Assembly (NCBI GenBank): GCA_013399895.1
Contig: VXBA01003278.1
Location: forward strand, 1-64,000
Length of the DNA: 64,000 nucleotides
From: Serilophus lunatus
Taxonomy: Eukaryota > Chordata > Aves > Passeriformes > Eurylaimidae
Reading direction: 5' to 3'
Part shown: positions 52,654 through 62,431 of the stretch, in pieces
How positions within the stretch are numbered: position 1 is the stretch's first letter
Layout of the letters: every line of letters starts with the position of its first letter
Translations under genes and position numbers: made by a program
The notes under the pieces: generated by a model
The model's input: the letters and a program-made list of their open reading frames with translations, nothing else
Database searches by the model: none
Told to the model about the DNA's origin: nothing

Positions 52654-52827
52654 AGGTAGCAGAGGAGCTTGGAAGAACAGCCTCCTCCTCCTCCATAGTT
52701 CCTTACTTGCCTCGCTTGCCCATGCTTCCCTCCAAGACAAGAACTCTGAAGAAACAGGCAGAGAACAAGGAGAACATTGAAGGAACACAGGATACTGTGG
52801 AGCACTCGGCTTCCAGCTCAGCACCAG
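52654..52827 (+). CDS. ABL2: ABL2 exon 10: start of the tail
   Basis: 174 bases, acceptor CTTACAG, donor GTATGG, residues 513-570. It encodes VAEELGR, the serine run ASSSS, a proline-leucine stretch YLPRLPMLPSK, then the basic segment KTRTLKKQAENKENIEG, which may contribute to nuclear import. In mammals the end of this region is followed by sequence that can be alternatively spliced. The open frame continues a few codons past the donor to a TGA, but the frame and homology support splicing to exon 11. Confidence 0.95.
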
Positions 52828-53383
52828 GTATGGGCACTGGGACAGGGCAGTGAGGCCATGTGTTCTGGGAGTAAATTCCCAGAGGAACAGAAGAAAACAG
52901 AACAACATCTCATTGGAAGCTGCTTTGTGCTGCTGGCCACCTCGGCAGCTCAATTATTTACCACCAAATAGAAAGCACTGCAGCTTTTTCAGTGTTCTTT
53001 TAGTAAATGCCAGTGTATTTTTTTTGCTTTTTTTTTTTTAAGCGACAGCTTCAAAACTAAAGTTGACAATGCAACAGGAGATTTTCTTTTAATACTTAAG
53101 ATATTTGGAAAGGAGGAAAAAAAAAAGCACAGGAAGGGAGTAAGAAACTGGAACAAAAGAGCAAATTTTTTCTGATTTCTCTCTCCAAAGTGGCCTCCTT
53201 AGTACAGACAAGTCACATGCAAAAATGGAAAAAAGTAAAGAAAAAATAAAAGTTCCTGCTGCCTCTCTCACTATCTGCAGCGCCTGGGCAGGTAAAAATG
53301 CCAGGTCCATAAAGCCCACTGCAGGACAGGGAGCTGGAAATGGAAATAGACTTTTCAGATTCACACCTGTCTCTTCTGCCCAG

Positions 53384-55074
53384 GTTTCATCAGAAGCACA
53401 CAGACAACAACTGGGTCTCCTGCGCTGCCCCGCAAACAGAGGGACAAGTCACCCAGCAGCCTGTTGGAGGATGCCAAAGAAACCACGTTCACCAGGGACA
53501 GAAAAGGCGGCTTCTTCAGCTCCTTCATGAAGAAGAGGAACGCTCCCACGCCTCCCAAGCGCAGCAGTTCCTTCCGGGAGATGGAGAACCAGCCCCACAA
53601 GAAATACGAGCTGACGGGTAACTTTTCCTCTGTTGCTTCCTTGCAGCACGTGGACGGGTTCTCCTTTGCTGCCGCGCCGCAGGACGCAGGCCTGGCACCC
53701 CCCAAGTGCTACGGAGGGGGCTTTGTGCAGAGGACCTTCTACGGCGACGATGGCACAGGGCCCAGCAGCGGTGGGGGCGTGAGCACCAGTGGAGGGTGGT
53801 CAGGGATCACTGGTTTCTTTACACCACGCTTGATTAAAAAGACCCTGGGTTTACGAGCAGGAAAACCCACTGGCAATGAAGAAGCTTCAAAGCCTTTTCC
53901 AAGGTCAAACTCTACATCTTCCATGTCCTCAGGGCTTCCAGAGCAGGATAGGATGGCAATGACCCTTCCCAGAAATTCCCAGAGGTCAAAAATTCAGCTG
54001 GAACGGACTGTGTCCACCTCCTCTCAGCCTGATGAGAGCACTGGGAGGGCCAATGACCTGCTTCCCAAAAGGTTTGAAGAAGGCCCTGCTTTGACTAGAG
54101 AGAGACCAAAAGCAAAACTCTTGCCAAGGGGTGCCACAGCACTCCCCTTCCGAACTTCCTCCACATCGGAAGAAAAGGAGGGTCCAGGGCTAGCAGCAGC
54201 TCCTAAGGGAAAAGAAAAAAACAGTGGCCCACGACAAGGGGCCCCTGAGGATGGCGAGAGGCCGGGCTGGTCATCTCCAGCAAAGGCTGCAGCAATACTT
54301 CCAACCACTCATAACCACAAAGTGCCAGTCCTAATCTCACCCACTCTAAAACACACTCCAGCAGACGTGCAGCTCATTGGCACAGACTCTCAGGGTAATA
54401 AATTTAAGCTCTTATCTGAGCATCAGGTCACTTCTTCCGGCGACAGGGACCGGCCCAGACGGGTAAAACCAAAGTGTGCTCCACCTCCACCACCAGTGAT
54501 GAGGCTCCTCCAACAGCCACCTGCCTGCTCAGATGCAGCAGAAGAGCTGAGCAGTGTGGCGGGAGCGCAGCACGGACTGGAATCAAGTGAAGGGAGCAAG
54601 AAGGCGGCAGCAGCAGCAGCACCTGTTGGTGGAAAATCTGGGAGGCCCGTGATGCCTCCACCTCAAGTGCCTCTGTCATCGTCTTCCACCTCCCCGGTGA
54701 AAATGGCCAACGGCACGGCAAAGGTAGCGCTGAGAAAGACCAAACAGGCAGCTGAGAAAATCTCCGCAGACAAGATCAGCAAGGAAGCGCTGCTGGAGTG
54801 CGCGGACCTGCTCTCGAGTGCCATTGCAGAGCCCACCCCAAACAGCCAGCTGGTGGACACAGGGCACCAGCTGCTGGATTACTGCTCAGGCTACGTGGAC
54901 TGCATCCCGCACACGCGCAACAAATTCGCCTTCCGGGAAGCCGTGAGCAAACTGGAACTCAGCCTGCAGGAGCTGCAGGTGTCCTCGACAGCTGCTGGCG
55001 TCCCTGGGGCAAACCCCGTCCTTAATAACTTATTGTCATGTGTCCAAGAAATCAGCGACGTGGTGCAAAGGTAG
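53384..55074 (+). CDS. ABL2: ABL2 exon 11 (last coding exon): tail and F-actin-binding domain
   Basis: 1691 coding bases, acceptor TGCCCAG, stop TAG at 55072-55074, residues 571-1133. It opens with an SH3-ligand motif PALPRK (583-588, the Crk/Nck/Abi-type site), then a second proline-basic motif APTPPKR (624-630), a WSGITGFFTPRLIKKTLGL segment, and a run of prolines CAPPPPPV. The region from about residue 1028 to the end is the helical F-actin-binding domain: ISADKISKEALLECADLLS, YCSGYVDCIP and the terminus EISDVVQR. It localises ABL2 to actin-rich structures. Mammalian ABL2 has an additional internal actin-binding region, which I could not delimit. The exon is more GC-rich than its introns and carries no frameshift. 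Confidence 0.97.
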
Positions 55075-56281
55075 CTACTGTCAATCTGGGTAAGAGAAAT
55101 ACACATGGGGAGGGGGGGACTTTTTTCTGTACTGATGCTTTCAAAAGGAAAGACTGATACTTGAGTATGTGAAGTACCTCAGATCACTGAGTTCTCCTCA
55201 CGTTTACAGGTTCATCTCAAAAAAATGGGGATGGAGAGGGTAGATTAAAGCTGTTCGGGACAGAACACCAAGGATCTGTCTCTGCCTAGTCAGGCTGATC
55301 TGCTTGGTATGGCGAGGGAAGGAAGGTCCTTGCTCCTCCCTTGGAAAGGCTGGAGAACCGATGGCAGGCTCTTGCTCTGGGAAGGATGTTTGATGTGTGA
55401 CAGCCAGAGTACTGGGGTGGCTGCAGGCTGCTCTGCTATACAGAGCCTGCCCTGTCTGCACTCACGTGTGCTTTGCTCTCCCAACAAGGCAGAGGAGAAG
55501 CTTTGGGGCCCTGCTGGTAACGACAGCCGAGCAGTCGGAGCTGGACGGGCTCCAAAGAGGGGGGGTCACATGCAGCTGGGGGAAAGGTCTAATGCACTGA
55601 CAGTGTTCAGAGCTGCTGGAGGTGAATGCACTAGCCTGGATGGCTTAACTTCCACGGCACTGTTGCTGCTGTAATGAGAACTGCAAAGTTAGTTAATATA
55701 TGAAACTATCCCCTTTTCCCTCCTGTCCACCTCATCCACCACGTGTTCTCATCATCATGTCAGAAGCGTCAGGGATGCTGGGCAGACTTACCACTGGAAT
55801 ACCCCCTTCCCCACCACACAGCCTTCACTCACTGATACTATTTCTAGTGGTCTAGCACGGGTGCTGCTTGATGGTCGTTTTTGAGTAGTTTGGGGCTCTT
55901 GCACAACTTGCCAGTGTTGTTGTTGGGGTGGGTGGGTTGTTTCTTTTTTAAGCTCTAGATTGTTTTTAACTCGTTACCAGGTTGACTCCCCAGTTCAGTT
56001 TGATCACCTTGAGGACCCATGGTAGGTGGGGCAGAGCCTCTGCCACCCCTGGCTGTTCTCCACATTCTTTTGGCAGTCACAGGGCCAGCTGGAGAGCCAG
56101 GAAGTACCTACAGCCCATCCTGTCCACCACCCGCCCTCACTGCCACAGGATTCCCTGGAGCTGTCACACTGCCAGACTCCTGGGATTTGTTCTAGTACTT
56201 ACCAGTCTCAGAGGCTTCCAGCTTCCTGGCATCCAAAGGTGACAAAGTGTGGCGGCACTCAGGGGCACCACAGGCATCTCT

Positions 56282-56292
56282 ATTTATTTATT
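56282..56292 (+). promoter_or_regulatory. AU-rich element in the ABL2 3'UTR
   Basis: ATTTATTTATT gives overlapping AUUUA pentamers in the transcript. Such elements can bind ARE-binding proteins that alter mRNA stability. A single short cluster is weak evidence of function. Confidence 0.4.
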
Positions 56293-57655
56293 CCTGTGTT
56301 TTAGAGGCTAGACCAGAAACCTGTGCTGTGGGGAACACACACAAACTGTGCACTCCTCTGCTCAAGACATGACGTCAAAAGGTATGGCTATGCCTTGAAG
56401 GGCTCCCACTGGGTCTCTGACTGGTCTTCTAACAGATTGAGAGCAGCCAAATGGTTCACATTGTCTTCCTTGGTCCTGGTGCTGTTTGTAGACCATTGTG
56501 GACTCAAAAAAAGCTGATTTTCTGTGTCTACGCACAACTCTCCAAGATGTAAATGTGCTGGCAACCAAGGAAACCTCAGTTGCTGGTTAGGGAGAGGAAG
56601 GAAACAGGCCTGATAGCTGGCTGCAAATACACATTACCCTGCATGCTGCTGCTCGTTTCACGCTGTTGGTGATAGAGAGGATCTCACTTGCTTTGCACCT
56701 TAAGTCTTATTTTTGGCTAAAATGCTCTTTAGACTTGTCTTTAAAGTGTGACCATGCTGCTTTTAGCCTGAGCATTTAGATTGGAGCTGGGGCACAGGTG
56801 TGACTTTAGAAGATGGGCACTTCCATTTCTGTGTGGAAGCATCCATCCCCCTGCTGGTGCTTGGGAGCAGGCTGGGCTGACTCAGTGAGTGTCCGTTTTT
56901 TCTATGGACCACAGCAAGGCAGGGGCCTTGAAAAATCTTTAGAAATGGGCTGGTGTCTGAGAATCCCCCTTTTATTGCTGGTATGTGGTAAACAAAGTTG
57001 TGTCACAGTGTGTGGAGGCAAAGTGGAGGAGCAGCATGTGAGATCCAACAGACCATGTGAGCGTCACTGGCCAAGTGAAATGGTGGGAGGCAAAAAGAGC
57101 CAAACAACTCCTACTGTCCAGTTCTGCAGCAGGATCCAGAGTGCCCAGGATCCCCTGCAGCCTGGGGGCTGTCCCAGGGCTCTTCCACAGCCTCACTCAG
57201 CTGAGCACCAAACCCTTTATCTTGTAGACTTTACTGAGGGCTTTTGTGGTTTACCTTATCTCTTTCAGTCATCTTTATGGAAGGTATGCATCCAAACTCT
57301 CTGCCTTTGGAAAGGTGACCTGCTAAGGGAAGGCAGCTTGTGGCATTGCTTCACAGGGCCTGTCAAACAATCAGAAGGATTTAAAAGGTAGGGGAGCTTT
57401 CTTCAGGGCAGAAGAGCAGGTCCTGCTTGCCCTGGCAGACAATCGTGTAGTGTCATCATTGTGCTGAAACTGAAGGGATTCTCAGGGGAAAGGTATTTTA
57501 ACCACATTTTAAGGCTTAGTCCAGTTCTGATGAGGTAGTTTGAAAGAAGCCTTTTCTTTTCTTGAATGCTAGCCTTCCAGAAAAGCTCCAGCAAGTGATG
57601 GAATAGCAATATGGAATTTCTAACTACTGGAACTCCCCTCTTCCAGCCCTTTTGG

Positions 57656-57661
57656 AATAAA
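57656..57661 (+). terminator. ABL2: Internal poly(A) signal candidate
   Basis: A canonical AATAAA about 2.6 kb after the stop codon. Downstream sequence is only modestly GU-rich, so use is uncertain. It would produce a transcript lacking the CR1-containing and distal parts of the 3'UTR. Confidence 0.35.
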
Positions 57662-57793
57662 CACTGTGTCCTAACAAAGCACTGGGTCCCCTCCACTGGC
57701 CATCCCCACTTCCTTTCAGATGCCACCTGGTTTCTCCTCCCCACCACAGAAGAGATGGGCAGTGAGACAAGGCAGCATCTGACTGCTTTTCCA

Positions 57794-57935
57794 GGATCAC
57801 AGACTGGCTGAGGTTGGAGCAACCTGGTCTAAAACCCCTGCCCAAGCAGGGCCTGCTAGAACCACCTGCCCAGGACCATGTCCAGGCAGCTTCTGAGCAG
57901 CTCCAAGCCCAGAGACTACAACCTGTGTACCCAAC
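57794..57935 (-). mobile_element. CR1 LINE fragment (reverse) inside the ABL2 3'UTR
   Basis: CR1 blocks in reverse order are visible: GGCTGAGGTTGGAGCAACC, CTGCCCAAGCAGGGCCTGCT and AGAACCACCTGCCCAGGACC, then CATGTCCAGGCAGCTTCTGA and GCAGCTCCAAGCCCAGAGAC. It is antisense to the gene, so distal-end transcripts contain a repeat-derived segment. Confidence 0.75.
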
Positions 57936-59617
57936 ACAGGAGCTCCTGCAGTTCTGATCTCTCCTGAGGAAAAAAACCAGGTAGACTTGCCTGTTGTCAC
58001 TCCCATGGGGGAGCATTTTCTCTGCTCTTACCTATCATCGTAGGGTAGGTAGATGGTGGCAGAGGCAGTGCTGACTTGACAGTAGGTTTTCCCCCCTCTA
58101 AATAGGAGGCTGCAGAATTGCTGCTGCTTCTGCTGCCCCACAGTGTTTTATTTCCAAACTGCCCTCTGGCAGGATAGCAAAAGGATGCCATCTGGGAAAG
58201 CTGATTCTGTTGTAAACCACTGTCTAGTTGTTCTTTCTTCTAGAGCTACTCCTAAAATTGTTGCCATTCCCCCTCCCTTTAGGCCTGGCTTTCTGTTCAG
58301 CCTTAAAGGTCCCCATTGTGGCCAGTTCTCTGCTTTCAGCCTTGCACTGGACGTGCAAAGGAGTGTACAGGTGCTGACATCCTGTTATTTGTCCCAGTGC
58401 ACAGCACTTCTTGCTCCACTGTTTGGGGCAAGGACAAAGCATAAATCCTGTTTCTTCCCCCTCAGCAGTGTCAGGCAGCCAGGGGGGATGGATGCCCTCA
58501 CATCTGAGCTCTCACTTGCACTACTATGGGCTGGAATTCAAAGCTGTCTTTGCAATGGGGTGGCACCACATTGGCTTGGTCATGCCAAGCACAAAGCGTG
58601 AGCTCAGTGGGGCACTTTGTCTTCCTACCACTGTGGGAATCAGCTGACCCACAGGTGCAGTTCTCTCTTTCCTGCACTGTACACCCTTTTTAACCTCCAG
58701 TGGTGCACTTGCTATAATCACGTTCTTTGTTAGTGGGAACAGGGGTGAGGCCGAGCTGACAGTTTGGGTCCCAGCCACTGGGAAAGGGGAATGGAAGGGA
58801 GCAGCATTGCTGATGCAGAACATGACAGGGAGGGCTGTCCTTGTCCTCCTCACACAGGACATTTCTCCCAAGCACCACTGGCCTCGTGTGAGCGACACAC
58901 AGCCCAACACACGAATGTTGGCATCCACCAGCCAGGCTGATGCTGCGGGCAGCGGGAACTAAGTCCCACAGCAAGGGGGGGGAAACACAGAGCAGCCCCT
59001 CGCCACCAGGCAGGAGGAGAATGAGGGGTGGGATGGGTTACACTGTGCAGCCATAGCAATCCCAACCCCCAGTGTCCCACCACTTACCTGAGGCAGGCTT
59101 TTGCTGTGGGACATCCATAGCTGTGACAAGCACTAACAGCTCCAGAAGATGGCTGTTGCAAAGCCCACAGGCTCTTGTCTTCTGTAACACACTCAGCCCA
59201 GCCCTGCTGCTCACGGGGAGCTGGCAGGACACTGAGAGGCAGTGGAAACCTTCCACAGCACCGGTGGGCACTGGGGGTCCCCAGAGTGTAGAACAAACCC
59301 CCTCAGCCCATTCCCTGGAGGCAGGTGATAAGAGATTTTGGGACACCTGAGTGATTTATCATCCCTACATGCTAAGCAATGTCTGTACCAAAGGAGGTTG
59401 TTCTTCCCCATGTGTCTGTTTTGGCTCGCTGTGATCAGTAGTGAACTCGTTGAGGGCAGGAATGGGTTAAAATTAAACACGTTAATCACCAATCACTCTA
59501 CCAGTGTTGTCAACTGGTCTTGTTTTTTAATTGTTATTGTAATATATTTTGGTTGGTTTTCTAATTTAATTCTCTCACTATTGTCTGACTGTGAACTGCG
59601 AACAGTGTTAAACTTGA

Positions 59618-59625
59618 TGTAAATA
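59618..59625 (+). promoter_or_regulatory. Pumilio-type recognition element
   Basis: TGTAAATA is an exact match to the TGTANATA consensus bound by Pumilio proteins. It lies 66 bases before the final AATAAA, in the part of the 3'UTR common only to the longest form. Confidence 0.4.
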
Positions 59626-59643
59626 AGGCCCTTGGAAGGGCCT
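59626..59643 (+). other. Short inverted repeat near the ABL2 mRNA end
   Basis: AGGCCC, a six-base spacer (TTGGAA), then GGGCCT form a perfect six-base-pair stem, extendable by inner T-A pairing. It directly follows the Pumilio-type site. It could be a structural element of the 3'UTR or chance. Confidence 0.45.
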
Positions 59644-59690
59644 CTTTGCCTGTCGTTCCACAAAGTTTTGCCAATTTGCATTTTATTTTA

Positions 59691-59696
59691 AATAAA
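59691..59696 (+). terminator. ABL2: Final poly(A) signal of ABL2
   Basis: AATAAA is followed after about 10 bases by a U/G-rich stretch (TTGCAATATTTTATTGG), so cleavage is expected near 59710-59720. It is the last good signal before the convergent gene. Confidence 0.7.
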
Positions 59697-59894
59697 GGTT
59701 GCAATATTTTATTGGCAAAAACCACTTGAGTAGACGCTGCTTTTATTTTTTAACTTGAAAAATATTTGAAGCTGCTCAGACCTAATATGAAATTTCCTAA
59801 TTTTGGTAGGAAAAGATTCAGAGAAAGATTTAAAAAAAGAGAAATAATTTAATCCTGCCAGATTGCAAAAAAAATAAAAAAAAAAGGCAGTATC

Positions 59895-59900
59895 TTTATT
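59895..59900 (-). terminator. TOR3A: Probable poly(A) signal of TOR3A
   Basis: On the minus strand, AATAAA is followed 12 bases later by a long U-rich run (A-rich on the plus strand at 59866-59885), the classic arrangement of signal and downstream element. It is the first minus-strand AATAAA after the TOR3A stop codon, which would imply a 3'UTR of about 1.7 kb. Confidence 0.5.
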
Positions 59901-61604
59901 TGTGCTGTTAGACCCAGTGTTGCCAGGGCATGGTCAGAGAGCAGTTTTTGCTGTGGGGGTTGAGTCATCAAAGTTCCCTCAACTCTGACACTCTGGGGTG
60001 ACCCAGCAGGTCTTGCATCACCCTGGACTCAGTCACAGCAAGAGCTGCTCCTCAAACCAGCCCCCACACCCGTGAGACACCGACAGCCACTTCTGCCACC
60101 CCAGTGAGTGTCAGCCTGACCTGCTCAGCTGGACACCTTTGATATTGGAAACAAAATCCCAGGTTGTCCTGGCTCATTCATTCATCCTTCAGCTAACAAC
60201 TTGCTAAACTTCCCGCCCAGGTGATAAAACACAAATCTGAGTTCTGTCCCTCTGATGTCTCCCAAGGTTTTTGACACCTGTGATTAAGAGATTAATCTTA
60301 AACTAAGCCTCAGAAATGCCTGGTCACACACGCTGGCGCAGCCCGAAGGTCCCCACGTTGAAGCCAAGTGGGAAAGCAGTGGCTGGTCGCCCTGCCTTGG
60401 ACTGTGAAGCCTCGTTAGATAACTGGTCAATCTTTTCCCAGAGGTTGTGCTGCTCATTCCCTGGCACCGCAGAGCAGGTCAAAGCTTAAAATAGACCAAA
60501 GGTCCCCCGTGGGGGTGGCCGGGAAGCTGAGCCCTGTCCTTGGCATGTGCTGTTTCACTCATCACCAGCACGGCTCTGTTGGAAGGGAGTTTTGACCCAG
60601 AGGTCACAAAGTGATTCCCGTAACAATGTTGAAATTTTTTGGAGCTGCTGTAACACACTTATCACCTGGCAAGTACCCAGACAGCAAACAGCCCCCTGTA
60701 ACAGTAATAATAATGCTGATACCAGCCAAAAAAAAAAACCACAGCATGAAACACACTGCAGGGAAAATGAAAAAAAGGGAAAAAACAAGCTTCCTGCATC
60801 CATGAAAATGTGGATTCACTTGCAGCCTGTTCCTTCAGCCACCATCCTACTCACCTGCCCTTTGGTCTTGGCAGAGGAATTCTCTCCACTTTTTCATTTT
60901 GCAGTGAAGCAAATGGGCCCTTCACCAAACCACTTAGAAAAAAAAACTGCAGCAGAAGTTCCCCCTCATCCCAGCACTGCTTCCATACAATGGAAGACTC
61001 CAGTGAGAATGGACACTCCAAAGTGAGAGGCTATGGATTTTGCTTCTCCAGAGATTATTCAGTCAATTCTTCCCTGCACAAAACATGATCCTGGCCCATG
61101 TGCCCCTGGGCAGCAAATGCCTCGGGAAGGCATAAGAGCAACAGAGGAAAAATGCAAATCCAGCAAAATAGTTCTGTGTGATTTTGTAAAGTGACAGGGA
61201 AAACCGGGGACAGGGACCAGAACGCGGCTTCTGCTGCCCTGTCTGAACAGGACCAGCCTGTCCAAGGCCTGCCTTCACCACACCACAACAAGCCAAGGAC
61301 TTGGACGTTCCCAGTCCCCACTCACATGGAACAGCATTGGTCAGCACAACAAATCACCCCTTCAGGTACTGCTGGCTAAAAGAAGGGACTTAAAACGCCA
61401 GACAGACTCCAAGCACAGGCTGTCCCCATGTCCCAGGAGTGAGACTGGGTGGGATGCATCTCCTTCCCTACAAGCAGTGAGGGGTTAAGTCTCTGTCCCT
61501 GGGCAAGATCCTGGCTGGGTCACCTGCTCATAGGACCTGGTGCAAGGAGAGCAGCTCCCTGAGTGCAGAACCACCTTCACCACACGTGTGGTCCCACCTG
61601 GTGT
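59901..61604 (-). other. TOR3A: Probable TOR3A 3'UTR / short intergenic DNA
   Basis: This stretch separates the TOR3A stop from its likely poly(A) signal. No coding exon, tRNA or repeat was recognised. Several overlapping open frames of 60-160 codons on both strands lack recognisable domains. Confidence 0.45.
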
Positions 61605-61855
61605 TCAGGGAAGGAAGTAATTGATGCGCTGGGGGACAGATTTGCAGCCCTGTGCAGAGAAGAGCTTCTCTTCCTTGGGGACAAACACCATCATCCTGGC
61701 CACCTCGTCGAGGGTCGCCTCGGTGTAGGGAAGCCCACGGGCCAGGAAAGCGTCCCGGGCACAGAGCTTCACGTGGTGGTACTCCAGGGGCAGGAAAGGC
61801 ACCAAGAAATCAATGAGGTTCTCTCTCAGGAGGTGGCTGTGGGCATAACTGTTCT
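61605..61855 (-). CDS. TOR3A: TOR3A last coding exon (torsin AAA+ C-terminal region)
   Basis: The minus-strand exon starts after the acceptor AATCCAG in phase 1 and ends at TGA (61607-61605). It encodes 82 residues plus a split Glu: LLRENLIDFLVPFLPLEY, HHVKLCARDAF, then DEVARMMVFVPKEEKLFSAQ, GCKSV and the end QRINYFLP. NLID..VPFLPLEYxHV and the GCK (sensor-II) motif are torsin hallmarks. The CARDAF, MMV.VPKEE.LFS.QGCKS and QRINYFL segments match TOR3A better than TOR1A, TOR1B or TOR2A. Torsins are ER-lumenal AAA+ ATPases activated by LAP1/LULL1-type membrane cofactors. Its position next to ABL2 is the same as in mammals. Confidence 0.88.
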
Positions 61856-62306
61856 CTGGATTAAAGCACAAGACAAAAAATCAGAAGCTTCACCTGTCAT
61901 CCCTCAGGTAGGGATCAGGGATCGGGATCATCCATCATCAGAGGCAGGGCTTGGCTCCAGGGGGCTGTGTGTGGTGGGAGACAGACACCCACTCATACAC
62001 AGCTGGTCTGCGTGTCCCTACAGCTCAGACCAAGACACATCTGAATCCCTGGAGAAGCCTTGGTGTTGGGCTGCCTCTCACTCCCTGGCCACTTTTGGGG
62101 CTGAAGGGGGGCCCAGAAGGGCTCTCAGCTCCCTCCTCACACGCCTCTGCTGTGCTCGTGGGGCACAAGGGGCTCATGCTGCCAATAACCCCTGGCTGGG
62201 GTGGAGTCAAGGCTTGTTCCCCAGCACAGGGCAGAAGGGACAGTGGAGAGGGGCAGGTTTGCAGGCAGCCTGCCCACAGCATCCCACAGGCAAGGCCAGC
62301 TCTTAC
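61856..62306 (-). other. TOR3A: TOR3A last intron
   Basis: 451 bases between the minus-strand donor GTAAGA and acceptor AATCCAG. GC-rich, no repeats recognised. A long plus-strand open frame runs across it and both TOR3A exons, but it is antisense and has no recognisable product. Confidence 0.8.
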
Positions 62307-62431
62307 CTGCAGGTTCCTGCAGCTCCAGCCGCAGCCGCTGCTCCAGGAGCTCCATGGAGATCTCCTCCCGTGCCCGGCCGGCTCGCCAGAAGTCCAGGGC
62401 AACCTCATTGATGGAGTTTCCACCGAGATTG
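62307..62431 (-). CDS. TOR3A: TOR3A penultimate coding exon
   Basis: 125 bases on the minus strand, acceptor GTCCGCAG, donor GTAAGA, phase 2 in and phase 1 out. It encodes (S)NLGGNSINEVALDFWRAG, RAREEISMELLEQ and RLRLELQEPA. The SN at the start is the sensor-I region that in torsins follows the FLFLS strand, and EVALDFWRAGRAREEI is a typical torsin helix. The split Ser (..C) and Glu (G..) codons agree with the mammalian torsin exon borders. The upstream exons, with the signal peptide, Walker A and Walker B, are not found before the window edge. Confidence 0.85.

Larger units (their letters stand above)
55075..59715 (+). other. ABL2: ABL2 3' untranslated region
   Basis: About 4.6 kb from the stop codon to the likely cleavage site. 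No further ABL2 coding sequence is present, and its open frames (up to 192 codons at 56813-57391) are not recognisable proteins. Visible elements are an overlapping AU-rich motif, a reverse CR1 fragment, an internal AATAAA at 57656-57661 that could give a shorter form, a Pumilio-type site and a short hairpin near the end. Long 3'UTRs are usual for mammalian ABL2. The end is inferred from the last AATAAA. Confidence 0.75.

Noticed and set aside
53384..55074. Retroviral capture of the kinase (v-abl-like)
   Set aside because: The gene has normal introns, both first exons and a full tail, with no viral sequence nearby; the LTR at the left edge is 14 kb upstream and unrelated.
56813..57391. 192-codon plus-strand open frame downstream of ABL2
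   Set aside because: It lies within the 3'UTR before the final poly(A) signal and has no recognisable domain or conserved start context.
61563..62411. 282-codon plus-strand open frame
   Set aside because: It is the antisense of the two TOR3A exons and the intron between them; torsin homology and splice sites fix the minus strand as coding.
61605..62431. TOR1A, TOR1B or TOR2A as the torsin
   Set aside because: The KLCARDAF, MMVFVPKEEKLFS and QRINYFL segments agree with TOR3A, and TOR3A is the known ABL2 neighbour.
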